Source: Aptenodytes patagonicus
Taxonomy: Eukaryota; Chordata; Aves; Sphenisciformes; Spheniscidae
NCBI RefSeq assembly: GCF_965638725.1
Contig: NC_134949.1
Span: 126,292,294-126,356,293 of the forward strand
DNA length: 64,000 bases
Direction: 5' to 3'
This document shows positions 24,662-38,300 of the stretch, one piece after another (the first letter of the stretch is position 1; each line of letters starts with the position of its first letter). The notes below the pieces were generated by a model. That model saw only the letters and a program-made list of their open reading frames with translations, was not told where the DNA came from and ran no database searches. The translations under genes and the position numbers were made by a program.

Positions 24662-26033
24662 CTACTGAGCGGGCTTGTGGGATGAAAGTGCTCACTTTCC
24701 TACCAGCTGTGTCCTACACTGAAACAACGCCCCAGTCAACTTCTCTTTTACATATAAAAATGCCATTACTACTTGCTCCACCCGGCTTCTGCATGATTGG
24801 AGCTCAAGAGACAGCTGAAGAGGAGAGACTTAAAATGAGCGCCCTTCCCTTGCCAATTTATGTTTATCCTCCTGAGTCAAACAATTTTTAAGCAGCTTAA
24901 GGGTTTGGTTTTCCTTTTCATTTTACACCAGTTTGGATATTTTTCTTCATTTTTTCGTCTTTCCCCTTATTTTTTTGTAGCTTCTATTTGTTTGGATTAT
25001 TTCATTTATTTTGGCAGGATGTTTTGTTGTGTGTAGTTTTTTGGGGCGTTCTTTTTCCTAGTAGTTGTTTGTGGGATTTGTTTCATTACTGCTGGCTTCG
25101 GTTTTGTTCTGGCTTGTTTGTGGGACTTTTATTTATTTATTTATTTTGTCAGGGATTGCTTTTGTAGGGATTTTTGGCTTGGTTTTTTTCCTGGTTCTAA
25201 TGAACACTGTGACTGCTGTTTGGTCGGACCCACAGACTAGGGTAAGGCAGTTTGAAACCCACCAGAACCACCAGGAACTGAAAGTGGCTGATGGAGGTAG
25301 CAGTCAAAACCAGAGGAAGTGAGAAATAAGGGCTGATCCTGTATCAGACTTGCAAAGCCCCTGACTGCACAAAACAAGGTGATTTTGCTTAACAGCTTAC
25401 AGCCTATAAAAACACAAAAAATGAGGGCAGGAGAGCAAAGACAGCAGAAGAGGGAGCATCCTCACCCGGTAACGTTGAGAAAACAGCGCAAGGACCTGAG
25501 AAACAGCTCGAGACCTCGACTGCCCTGAAGCGGTGCATAACACCGATAAATCACACTGTGTGTCACTTTGCTTCCTTGTTGCCCACGTTCAGCAACCGCA
25601 GCCGTGCCCCGCAGCCTCTGACAGCAAAGGCTCAGCCCCAGGGAGCGGTGGCACGGCTTGCCACCCTGGCTGGGGCTGGAAAGTCTCGTCGCGAGGTGGG
25701 AAAAAAAAACTTCCTCTCTTTGTGGAGGGAGCCCTCACCCGCTTGCTTTTTGCATGAAGGGATGAGGAGGCTGGAAGGGTCCCCCGGCTGGCGTGGGGCC
25801 AACATCCCCGGCAGGCAGCCCCGGAGGGAGCGAGGCACAGCAGCTTGCCTGGTCTCCGCTCGACCCGGCTATTTTTGCCCCACGTGTGAGTGAACTGACT
25901 CGGTGAGCTGACTTTTGGGGGGGGGGAAAGGGGGGTTGTTGCTCACAGGCAGTATTTCCAAGTACCTCTGCCATTTGCCCCTGTCGCGGCGCAGTGCAGC
26001 CAAGCAAGGAGGCGGGCAGCTGTGCTCGTGAGG
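24662..26033. other. Region upstream of MX1: T/G-rich tract, then GC-rich stretch
   Basis: From about 24900 to 25200 the + strand is strongly T- and G-rich, which creates a meaningless hydrophobic open frame. From about 25560 to 26030 the DNA becomes GC-rich with many CpG, including a run of G near 25917-25935. The GC-rich part abuts the first ISRE-like box and may be the distal MX1 promoter. No exon is supported. Confidence 0.5.
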
Positions 26034-26045
26034 AGTTTCGTTTCT
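26034..26045 (+). promoter_or_regulatory. Distal ISRE-like box of MX1
   Basis: AGTTTCGTTTCT fits the interferon-stimulated response element consensus (AGTTTCNNTTTCY), the site bound by ISGF3 and IRF factors. It sits at the edge of a GC-rich stretch about 200 bases upstream of the proposed first exon of MX1. Confidence 0.6.
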
Positions 26046-26163
26046 GCCCTCCGATGAACAACAGGAGGAAAGCGGGCTGGTGCATAAGGAAATTAAAAAA
26101 AAAAAAACATTGCATATTATTTCTAGAGCTATGATGAAGTCAGTACCTTTTCATGTCAGAATT

Positions 26164-26219
26164 GGTTTCATTTCTTCTGATTCTTGTCACAGTGTGTAGG
26201 TGGAGCCTCTAAATAAAAA
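26164..26219 (+). promoter_or_regulatory. MX1 core promoter: proximal ISRE-like box and TATA-like box
   Basis: GGTTTCATTTCTTC at 26164-26177 matches the ISRE pattern. About 33 bases further on lies TAAATAAAAA (26210-26219), an acceptable TATA-like box. This ISRE, TATA and short noncoding exon arrangement is what is known for vertebrate Mx genes and would give interferon-inducible transcription. Assignment to MX1 rests on position: MX1 is the next gene on this strand. Confidence 0.6.
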
Positions 26220-26239
26220 AGCACCAGAAGTTGGAAAAA

Positions 26240-26275
26240 AGTTACTGCTTCTCCTTGCTACTGGACACTACACAG
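26240..26275 (+). other. MX1: Probable noncoding first exon of MX1
   Basis: About 25 bases after the TATA-like box the sequence runs to CACTACACAG|GTAGAAG, a good splice donor at 26276. The start is only estimated from the TATA spacing. The next exon would be 29258-29571, preceded by GATTTCAG, which holds 95 bases of 5' UTR before the MX1 start codon. Confidence 0.45.
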
Positions 26276-29200
26276 GTAGAAGTTTCTCTTTTCCTTCTTC
26301 TGAAAATAATCATGCAATTTTTGACTGTTATCTTCATTCCTTTTAATAGGTGCATGTGAGAAGGCTGCATGAGAGCCTAAAGTGTGATGAAACAAGGTTG
26401 CCAGGAGTAGGATTTGTTGTTTTCTGGGGTGGGGAAAAAGAAAAGACATTAGTATTATTTCCTCTTTAAAGGGAGATGACTGAGAGATGGCATTTACATT
26501 GGAACACAGTTTTTAAAGTATGTACTGTGGGGGGGCCATGTTCAGCAACATGGTCTAGCTGGCAGTATTCATGTGTAGCATCATAAGCTTTGCATTGCTT
26601 CATTTTTTTCTGAGAAGACAGCTAGAATTAATAAACGTACAACCCAGAGACTGTAGTTTACCCAAATAGCCTGAAGTCTCAGGATGCGTCAGGCAGAAGT
26701 CCGTGCGCTCCTCTGGCTGAACACAAGAGTGAATAAATGCAAGAGCTGTGTGGGTTCAGCACCACAGCTTTGCGCTTCGGGTTTGATAGTGGATTTTGTT
26801 ATTGCCCCTCGAGATGCAAAGCCAGGATTGTTAGAGGAAAAATGAGGCAACTCTTCAGGACCGTCAGCAGGTCGGTGCTTCGTGCAGATGTGTAGCGCAG
26901 CACTTCGTGCTGTGCCGGGGGAGGTTTCCGACACACAGGCAGGCAAACATCTACAGGTAAGGTTCAAGGAAACCAATATTATCCCGATGACAGAGGCAGG
27001 GGCAGGTCTGGCGAGAGGGGTGTTATCAGACTTTCAGTATCAGCACGTCATCCAGGTGTCACATTTCGCATGTGGATTCTGGCCAGTTTTAGAAAGGCAC
27101 TTAAAAATTACAGCTCTTTTTTTCCCCCTCTCCTTCTTTCTTTCTTTCATCTGATGTTGTCAAGGCTCAGTACACAAAGAAATCACTATGCCTGCATGGC
27201 ACAGTGAAGGGTTGCACCAACCTATCTAACCTTTTCCAGGTCCAGGTGGAGAATAGCCGGCTAGCCCCAGAAATCCATGCATGCTGATTTACTCTGCTGC
27301 TTACTGTAGGTATCTTTGTTAGCCTGTGTATCTGTGTGCACACGCTGTGGTCTGCACTGTAGACCTAGCTAAAAAGCCTTCTAGGTATGTGGTAAGATAT
27401 AGCCCTTGCACTAAAATATTTCAAAGTTGTCACTTTTTTTGTCAGACTCCTTAAGTCTCAGTTTCCCACATGTCACAAGTTTATCTTGCAAGATCTTTCT
27501 TTTTCTTTTCATTTTGTTTTTCCTGGTGGCCTTACTACACTATTTTTGCATTTCATCCTATTCATTATAAGGATGGCTAAAGCTTGCTGTAGAACCTCTT
27601 TCTGAAGGAAACACATCCATGTTTAGGAAGTCATATGCTAGAACCAGTACATGAATAACTCTGAACACGGCCAAATGAATATAAATAATAATGTAAAAGG
27701 GACGGAAAATCGTTCCTGGGTAATATTTACATTAAATTAAAAATTTACAGAAAGTGTTCATTCCACTAAATTGGAAGGCAGGTAGAGAATGGGAGAGGCA
27801 ATAAAAGGGATTACTGTTAGAAACATTATCGGTAAATCATTTCCTGAAGCAACAGAAAATCACAAAAGAACCTGGTGGCCAGTGAATGGGGAATATGTGT
27901 TTGTTGCAGATAAAGCACTGAGTCCTCATTCAAGGAAGAAAAATCTTATAATTCATTAACAGAAAGAGAAAAAAGTTCATACTGAAATATTAAAGAAAGG
28001 AGATGTGTGGAGAAAGATGAGGGAACTGTAAAATGAGTACCTATAAAGAAACTAAAGTAGCTTAGTCATCTTTTATTGCTGGTCAAAGTTCAGAAGTTTC
28101 CCCATAGTCATTTATTTTTTATTTTGATAAAAGGAGACAGGAATATCTATTTAAAAAAATCATATTGCTTTATTAAAAAGGAAGAGTGAATAGCAAGTGT
28201 GGAATTAATCTTTTTTTTTTCTAACTTGCTTTACACATTGAAAGTATAACTTATGTTGTGTCTGATCATCCTGTTTTGACCTCTGCCTAAATTAGAAAAC
28301 CTGTAAACTTAATTCAACCAAAAAATTAAAAGAACAGGAAGTTATTTCAAGCAAAAATGTATTTCTCCTAATTCATTTTCCCAAGTGTTTGAGTTAAACA
28401 GATCTTGTTTTTGGCAGGGGAGGAGGTTAAAAAAAATCTAGCTTTGAAAAAATACTGTTGGGGGTTTTTTCTTTAAATCATTCTCTCTGGAAATCACTTT
28501 CCCTGGAAAACGCCACATCAAAAGCCTCCAGTTTCTTCAGTCACCCATAGGAAATACCTCAACAAAACTTTTACATAAAGAAAAGCTGAACAAGAAAATA
28601 AAAAGTCTCCTAGTTTTCCCTTCTCTAACATCATGTCAAGCAAAGTCTACTTTTTAGAAAGGGTTTTAAACTATAGAGGGGGGAAATGAGATACTGAGCT
28701 TCTAAAATAGGTGTAAGACTTGCCTCTGTCAAGTGTTTCCACCCCAAGAGAGGTGAGTTGGCCGCATAGCAGACTATGGCTTGGTGTGTCCTACTCTCAT
28801 TGCCGGTGGCCCACCCATGTAGACTCTCCTTGTGCAGCCACACAGCCCTGTACTCCTGACCCCAAGTGACTGGTTAAGCATTCGCACACACTCTCCAACC
28901 ATGCCCAGCAGCTGCCATACTGACTGAGTTTCTCAAAACACCTTTCAGCAAAATATTTCATTGAGGAAAACTGGCTTTTTGCAAAAACTGATGTAATTCC
29001 CCCCCTGCCCCCCCAAAAAATACTCTTGTTTGCTCTGTGGCAACTTCTTTTTTTGAAAACACGAAGAAAGCGTAAAAGAGGTAGGGAGAAGTGTTTCAAG
29101 TCTATCCTCTGGAGAGCAATTTTAGTGATTTGAAAAAAGCTGTGGCACTTGATATCTACTGAGGGTTTGAATCAGTAAATAAAAGTGGTGTTTGATTTTC

Positions 29201-29352
29201 TCCGCTATGATCACAGTTGCAAGCTGGAGTCACTCAGTGCCCCATGTTTGATTTCAGAAGCTGTACGAAACAGTGGTTGGACCAGACAGTAATCACTATT
29301 TAGTGAAGCACTTATAGACAATCTACTTGGTAGACCAAAAAATCAACCGACC

Positions 29353-32300
29353 ATGGATAAGAAGAATGTAGCCTCCACTAAAAGACCCAACCTTGCCCTG
29401 GAGAACAATGGGTTTGCATCACCTTCCTTACAACCATCTTCAGAAGCTTTTGCAGTACCTCTCCCACCAGACTTAGAAGATGAAGGACTTCCAATGTTGG
29501 AGAACATTGAGAGAAAGCCTAACTATGAGCAGAAGGAGTTGAAGAAACAGTATTACGGAGAACAGGACAAGGTAAGGCAGATACCAGAAGAGGGCATAGA
29601 TCTTCCCCACTGTTACTCCTGTGTTTCACTTTGTGCTCCAAAATGAATTCCCTTGCCTCTTTGGGCAATCTGCACTTGTTAGGTCTAAGCAGAAGAGTAC
29701 TTTTGGGATCAGGGCCAAGCAGTCATTTGTGCAGCTAGGAAGATAGGTACCTGCAATTAATCTGCAGGCATAAAAAATGCAGGTGTAAAAAAGGGGATGG
29801 CAGCAGCCTAGCAGCAACGTGTATCTGTTTCATTGGCAACAATTAGCAAATGTTGAACAGAAATCCTAAAATCTGAGATATTTTTTAGGCTCTGCTACCT
29901 TCAACAGAAATACAAAGAAAGGTTAATAATAAGCTGTGTTGAATATTTGACACTGAAAATGGATTGTTTTTAAGTCTGTGTCATAGTTAATGAAGTTCCT
30001 TGAGAACGGTTAGGACTTACTAGCTAGTAGACATCATAATGAAGATAGTGGGGAGGGGTTACCACCAATAAGATTTTAAAATACCTGCCTCCAGTAATGT
30101 GTGCTGCCTTTCTCATCTTGAAAGAAAAGTCTGCTCTGTTTGATACATCTGACTGATAGACATATTTTCAGAGGTGGCTTTCTTAGACAAAGGTGATGGT
30201 GGGAAACTTCAATTTTTCTTTTCAAAAAATCAGGTATGAATGTGCCTGGCACATTAGGGTCTGTAAAATATTGGTGTTCACAAAATTGCATTTCTAAATG
30301 CAGCAGTCAGACTGGAATGTGGAGAGAGGAACAGGGAGAAGAGACCAAGATGATCTTTATACACTTTAGCTGGGCTTATTTAACAGCAGGTGGACCAGTT
30401 TTGTAAAGGGCTGGAAATTATTCGGTTTGTTCTCATGAAAATGAAGAGCCTGTGTTAGTATCTGGCACATGTATCAAAAACAAAAAATGACAATAATCAG
30501 TCATGTAAAACAAATCACTCATATTCATCCTTTACCCTAGCCTAAAATGAGGCAAAGAAAGAAGAGCCATGATGATCTAAAAGATTTTAGCCACCTGTTA
30601 AGGACGCTACAGCAGAACACTTTTGGTGTCTGCGCACAAACTAAATCTTCAAGCTTCAAAACAAAGATTTAATAAGGTATTTTATACTAAATTCTCTTAT
30701 TACTGGGACTAGTCTTCATATGCATACACATACTTCAGTACATCTGTAGATGAGTGGAAGAAAATGGCAGTTATTAAACAAAATAAATTAACAAAGCACA
30801 CTTAGTAACAAGGTCTCCTTTTACTCTTTACCTTCTCAGGATAGCTTACAAAGTTTGGTATGTTTACTAAGGATGGTCACTGAGCCAACCTCAACTGATT
30901 TTGTTGTATTTACAGACACCTATTTTTAATATGGAGGTGCAAGGATGCACAGTGGTATGAAGCGCAGCTTGATGCCAGTACATAAGGTTTAGTAGAGAAT
31001 GATGAGCTGGGAAAGATGCCTAAAAGGGTTTTTTTGTGGAAACAACTTATTTTAAAATTACAGAAAATTCATTGTAAGTTTAACTCCAGCAGGCAGCAGA
31101 ACATACCTTGTACAACCAATATGAGGAAAAGATCCGACCCTGCATTGATCTCATCGACAGCCTAAGAGGTCTTGGAATAGAAAAAGACCTGTCTTTGCCC
31201 GCAATCGCAGTGATCGGAGACCAGAGCTCTGGGAAAAGCTCTGTCCTAGAAGCCCTGTCTGGTGTTGCTCTTCCTAGGGGCAATGGTAAGAATTCACCTT
31301 CTCAGGTTTTCACCTGAATTTCACTTTGATGAGGTGGAAGGGATTTTTTTCTTTTTTTATTTTTTTGGTCCAGGATTGGGTAACTCCATGACTGAGACTA
31401 TATCTAAATTGTGAAGCTCCAGGGGCCTTCTCAGCTCTGGTTTCCAGTAGAAGAAATGGATGTGCAGGGTAACTCCAACAAGGCACATGTTCTGGGTGCT
31501 CAAGAGACCAGGAGTAAGAAGAATATAGCGTCGCGTACTTGCCCCAAACTGTGGACAGACTGAAAGGTAGCATCAGCTGACTCTGTGCATTTCCCAGCAA
31601 AGAGTAGTGCAGCAGAGTATCAGTTTCACATGGAAGACTAGTTTTGAAATTTGCTTTTTGGATTGGTTTGGGTTTTTTTAACAAGATTTTCTTACAGATA
31701 CCTTTTTTTGGCAAAAAATGTACAAAGGTCTTTACTTACAAACATGTGCCTTGGATGTTATTTAAGTCAGAGAAGATTGTTGGAAGACTTTGCAGCTCAA
31801 GAAGATTCAATTTCCAGCTCTGTGTGTGTGTGTGTGTGTGTCTGTACACGCATATATAAGTTCTGCAAGTATAGGTTCTGCAAGTTCTGTATAAGTTGAG
31901 AATACCATCTAGTCTTTCAGAATGGACTTGAAGATAAGGTTTTCATAGAATGTAGGTGCAGCACTGAAACAGGTCACCCAGAGAGGTGCGAATCTCCATC
32001 CTTGGAGGTTTGCAAGACGAGATGTGGCTGGACAGAGCTATGGCTGACCTCAGCTAGTGCCGGTGACAGTCCTACTCTGAGTGGGAAGTCAGACAAGAGC
32101 CCTTTGGCAATGTCTCTTGGAACATTTCTGTGTCTCTGTGCAAGTATTAGGCAACCCTGTGTACACCACACAGTCCATGGCTGTGTATCATACATAACAA
32201 CTGCTAAGAGAGTTACCTCTGTCTTTGGAACTGCTGCAGGTATTGTTACTCGATGTCCCTTGGAACTTAAACTGAAAAGAATACCTGCCACCCAGGAATG

Positions 32301-35300
32301 GAGAGGGAAAATTTGTTACCGCCACATCAGCACAGAGCTCCAGAATGCCTCTGAGGTGGAGAAAGCAATAAGAGAAGGTCAGTTGTAATGTGTTCCCCTC
32401 TGATATGGCTTGCTCAATCTCCTCTGAATCCTTTCTCTCCTTTTCTTAGGCTGAGCAGCAGTCCCCAGACTAGCAGTGATTATAGCCACAAGTAACACCA
32501 AGAGCTGAATTCAGAGCAGAAGAAGGTGGGGTAGCATAATATAACTCTCTCAAGACAGTTGTACTACTTACTACTTCAGTGGTGAAGATGATCCATGATG
32601 TCCGATAAAAGCTCAGGCTGTGTCCTCAGCTGGATGCTGTCTGCCTGGTTTCGGGAGGTTGTCTGTCAAATTGTAAACATGCAAAGCCCTAAATGCTTCC
32701 TGTCATCAGTCAAAAGCTCAGAGAATGCTTGAGTGTCTGTGGCTGGAAATCTTATGATTTTGGAGAATATTGCGAGAAGGCAGAGTGGAAGGCATATAGA
32801 GCTTCTGCCAGCTAGTGTGACCACAGCCTCAATCATTGCCCTTCCCATGTCACAGCTTTACTGTTATGGTATTTCATGCTGTATAAGGAAAAATTTTTCT
32901 TACTGTCCTGGTTTCGGCAGGGATAGAGTTAATTTCCTTCCTAGTAGCTGGTACAGTGCTGTGGTTTTGATTTAGTCTGAGAATAATGTTGATAACACAC
33001 CCATGTTTTAGTTGTGGCTGAGCAGTGCTTACACTAGTCAAGGACTTTTCAGCTTCCCATGCTTTACCGACTGAGAAGGCTGGAGGTGCACAAGAAGCTG
33101 GGAGGGGGCACAGCCAGGACAGCTGACCCAAACTGGCCAAAGGGACATTGCATACCATGTGACGTCATGCTCAGTACATAAACTGGGGGAAGCTGGCTGG
33201 GGGGGGGGGCTGCTGCTTGGGGCCTGGCTGGGCATTGGTCAGCAGGTGGTGAGCAATTGCATTGTGCATCACTTATTTTGTATATTCTTTTATCATTAGT
33301 ATTATTATTTTTATTATTTTTCCTTCCTTTTCTGTCCTATTAAACTGCCTTTATCTCAATCCATGAATTTTACTTTTTTTTCCCGTTTCTCTTCCCCATC
33401 CCACTGCGGGGTGGGGAGTGAGCAAACGGCAGCGTGGTGTTTAGCTGCCTTCCGGGTTAAACAGCAACACTTACCCAAAGGGCAGTAAGTACTTGCCCTA
33501 AATGTGAAAGTTGGATTGTCCTTATTTCCTTGACTAGCACAGCTCTGCAACATTGTTATTTGTCCTAATGTTTTTTCATTAGCTTTTCAATATATTATTT
33601 GGATATTTTTAATATATCCTTCCAAAACCGGCAAGGCAAGTGGTATGAATTGATTAAGCTAATTACAGAGCTGAAAATCTCTCATGAGAATGACTATGGG
33701 GTTTCCTTGCTCCTCTATTCTGTTCACAGTTCAAGCATTATTGCCTTATAAGATCTGAGACAAATTACTTGATCTCTCAACCTCTCTATCAAAATGAGAA
33801 GAATATAGAATAACACCTATTTACCTTTCAAGACAGCCAAGGATTAATTAATGCCTACAAAGTGTCTTGATGTTGAGGAAGCATTTCTACAACTGACCAA
33901 TATTTTATCTGATCACTTTCGTTGTGGTTTATTTACATATATTTTGTCTGCATATATGAGAGTTCATAAGTATATGCTCTGTAAAATATTACAGTTCACA
34001 TTCCAAAAGGACTCCATGTATCCATGTATTGCATAATAATTTCCTTAGATTTTTGCATAAATGGATTTACCTGCGTGGCTGGATCTGAAAAAAGCCAAGT
34101 CTAAAAGAGCCTTAGGTGGTAGTAGGTACTTTTCGAAGTTATTGTCTTCAGCTTCACTTTGATGCATTGTTTGACGTTTGTATTCATTGTCTTGCTCTTT
34201 TCTCCTTGCAGCCCAGGACGTTGTGGCTGGTACTAGAGGTGCCATTAGTGGAGAACTAATTTCCCTAGAAATTCAGTCCCCGGATGTCCCAGATCTGACA
34301 CTAATTGATCTTCCTGGAATTGCCAGAGTGGCTGTGGGGAATCAGCCAAAAGACATTGGGGAACAGGTAAAACTCAGTCTCATAATGCCAAGCTGTGCAC
34401 AGGGTCACTTCTGTAACCTTCCTCATATGCGAGCCTTTGCTGTAGGACACTGGAGTTATTATGCTGGGCTTCTAAGCCAGCAAGAGAGCTACGCTAACAA
34501 ACAAACAGGCCTATTTTTCCGGCAAGGAATTGCCAATAGGAACAGTGAGGTCAAGGATCTCCTGTCTGCCCTGTCGTGCAGGAGGGAGCTGCCCACACTA
34601 GCCATGAAGGAGCCACCTCAGGTACCTTGACACAGCCTACTCATCGCAGCACAGAATAACCTGGCCATATGGACCCTGAACACAGTGCTGCCCCCGTGTC
34701 CCTTCGCTAGACTGCAGTCTGGAAGACAGATACATCCCAAAATGAGTTGTCTCTTACCAGCTCTGTGGATGTATTGGCAAAGGTGAATAGATCTGAGTTC
34801 TTGTAAGCTCTTCTGGAGCAAGGCAGCAAATTGGCCCTCTCACAGGTTTGTTGCTCTGTCATTCCTTACTTACAGAGCACATCAGAATCAGACCTGTCCT
34901 GGTTTTTCTCATCCCTTAAGGGATCCCAGCAGACCCTTTTTGAAGTAAACAGAATATGCGTTAAAGTGGAGGGGATCTCTACTCTTCCTCTGGCTGCTTT
35001 TAGAAGAAATGCTGGGGAATGCAAATAAAACTCTAGTTGGACAAGGCCAGCTGTGAGGGTGATGTGCAGGAGATGGGTGCATTGTTTCCCCTAAAATACC
35101 TTTAAATAGGAACTTGGAATAAGAGTAGCCCAAACTAAACTAGATATATCAACAAAAATGAGACAAGATTGGACTGTCTGGGCTTTACTCTCTGGGAGAA
35201 GAGTAATTTCATTTCACAATTAGATAGTAATCTTTCTATTGTATTCAGAAGAAAGCAGCAGGTGTGACATGATCCACACATTTCCATCGTCCCCAGCTGC

Positions 35301-38300
35301 CTGCATGCTTCAGAGATGGAGGCTATAGCATTGTAGCATGTCAGAAATTGGGATGGATGGGAAGTAGAAAAGAGAGGCACCTTTACCACAACTCAGAAAA
35401 AAGAGTTAACTTACTTCAGTATAGGCACACTAGAGCTGTGTGAACCTTTTGTAATACAACACAAAGCATGAGAAATTCTTTTAGTTTGGCATTGAAGCAT
35501 AGAAACAACGCCAACCAGATGTCATGTGTGACTTGTTTTTTTTTTTTTCACAAATACTCCACTGAAGACATTTGCTCTCCTTTCAGGGATACAAATTTGA
35601 GATTTATCGGCATAATCTAGCTTGCTTTCTTTCCATAAGTGTGTACCTAGACATCAGAACTTGTTTTTCTTACATGTGATTATTTATGAGATATCTTTAA
35701 TATTTCCATAATGAACGACTATATGCATGAGAAGTTAAACTTCACATAGCTTTCAGGACAGGCATAACAACAGTCTGGTCTCATTCTTGCTAGATGTTTG
35801 GATTAATCTTGACGTAGGAAAAGAGGCTCCATTCTTCTGCTGACCCATTTCCATGCCATCCTCTAGCATGTAATACTATCCTCAGTATATGTGACATTTG
35901 ATGTCATCACACAGTGGCTCATATTGCTAGAAATGCTCACATCCTACATGCAAGCATCTGATTTCACTGAACGTCATTACTGCTGCTGTCTTGCATTGCA
36001 GATCAAAATGCTACTTAAAAAAATTATTGGCTGCAAAGAGACACTCAATTTGGTAGTGGTGCCATGTAATGTGGATATTGCAACAACAGAAGCACTGAAA
36101 ATGGCTCAAGAGGTGGACCCCCATGGAGAAAGGACACTAGGTGAGGCAATTTTTAAGCTACAAGTTGAAGAGAAGTGCAAATATTTTTTTCCCATGAAGG
36201 TCTGATGTTCTCTATTCCACGCCAGATCTGTGAAATTAGCTACTAGAAGAAGGAAAAAAAAGAAAACAGCCTAAATAAACTATTTACAAAGCTTGAGATG
36301 ATCCAGTAGCTCTAAGAATCCTTCAGTTTTGAGTCTTGCTGGCATTCATGTTATGAATAATTGGAAATTGAAAAATCTCAGCGTTAATGGCGGGAAAGCT
36401 TTGCTGCTGCCTGTTAAAAAAGGTTTGCAAGGCAAAAGGTGTGGTGGGAGGCCAACTGTAGAGCAAGTTTTACAGTGCAAAGCCCAGGAGCTGAGAGCTT
36501 TCTAGGAAAAAGAAAACAAAACAAAGAGAAGTTGCTTTATAACACATGGTACAGACCGTTCCCACTCTGGTGGCAGGGTGTCCTACTGCACCTCTCCCAC
36601 CTTTAACTTCTGCACTCGACTAACTTTCTCTTTGGGTAACTTCACAGGGATCCTCACGAAACCTGACCTGGTGGACAGAGGAACGGAAGAGTCTATCATT
36701 AACATAATACGAAACATGGTCATCCCCCTCAAAAAAGGTTACATGATCGTGAAGTGTCGTGGGCAGCAGGACATCCATAACAATCTGGCCTTGGCCAGTG
36801 CAATCCAGCAGGAGAGAAAATTCTTCGAGACTCATAAACATTTCAGGTACTTATCACAGAAAGGACCTAATCGAAAACATATTAAAGTCACTTCAAAGCT
36901 TCCTGTTGACTTGCTGAGATTTAAATTAGGGTTACAAACAGGTATTAATTATACTTGCTATTTCTCATTGCTCATGTAGTGTTGCATTCCAGTAAGCCAG
37001 AAGGATTTTATATGTCAAATAAACTTTTAAAATGTATTTTGGATGCAAGTTCAATATATATCTCTCCTTAACTCTGGGAGAAGTGCGATGAACTTCAGAA
37101 GTTCAGAATAGTCCCAAAGAATTCAAGTTAAGCGCACTTCAAGTCAAGCACTGAAGTATTTCTATTCACTGGAAAACATGGTGAAACTCAGCATGACAAA
37201 GGATACTGCTTGTGCTGAGGGCACAGGTTTCCCAAGAAGATGACTCGGCAGCAAATCAACCATAATATAGAGAATGGCAGGTGAAAAGGGTTTTGAATCG
37301 GTGTACTTCACACATGCAGAAATAATACTGCAGCACATTAATCTGCTGTTAGAATTTGCTATTTTCAGATTCTTCTCTGTTTCCCTTTGCTTAGCCAGTA
37401 GCAGTAGCTGTCAAACAACTCTTGCATAAAAGCCACGGTGCCCAGAGAGTCCTGGGCAGCTGCCGCATCTGTACTAGCACTCCCCAGAGGACCCTTTCCT
37501 TACTCAATTTGTGTAGTAGAACTAGTGAAAACAGAGCAGAGCATCAGTGCTGCCTCCTTGCCTTGCACACGCAGTCTATCCAAAACCACCTTTTCCTCTT
37601 TTTTGCAGCATTCTTATGGAAGAAGGAAGGGCCACTATCCCTCATCTGGCAGAGAAGCTCACAAATGAACTTGTGAGACATATTATTGTAAGTAACAGAG
37701 GTGCCATACTAAGCTGTTTGTATCAGTTACAATCTAATAAGTTCAGCCCTTCAGCCTTGGATTGCAATTGATTGCAATTGGATTGCATCTTTATATGCAT
37801 AGATAATACTTAATTATCCTTCAATCCGACCATCTGAGAACAAATTGAACTGAGAGTTAGCGGTAAAGAAACCCAGGCTCTGTCCTCAGATTTGCCTTTA
37901 AGCTGAAGATTGACAATAGGCAAATCATTTCATCTACTTGTGACTCATAACTCCTGCCTTTTCAATGGCAGCCATATTTCTTCTTGTTTGTGAAGAGTGT
38001 TGATTGGCTGGGTGACAAGTTACTGCTATGAGCTTGCTAAAACACAATAATTTCTATTTAACTGAAAATGTCTTCAAAATCTCAAGTAAGATCTAATTGT
38101 TTTATTATATTACTATACTAATATAAGTATATATTACACAAATCTGTAAGTAATATATCTTATTCCATTAAGGGGAAATGCTAAAATACAGGGAACCTCT
38201 AAATTCAGTCCTGAAGGAGAAAAAAAAAATGTATTTATATAACCTTACATAAAATAAGCAACTAAACAGCCATGTTCAATCAGGTATTTATCAAGAATGG

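Noticed and set aside
25065-25322. Hydrophobic 85-codon frame resembling a membrane protein
   Set aside because: Produced by a T/G-rich low-complexity tract; composition alone explains the Phe, Leu and Val content.
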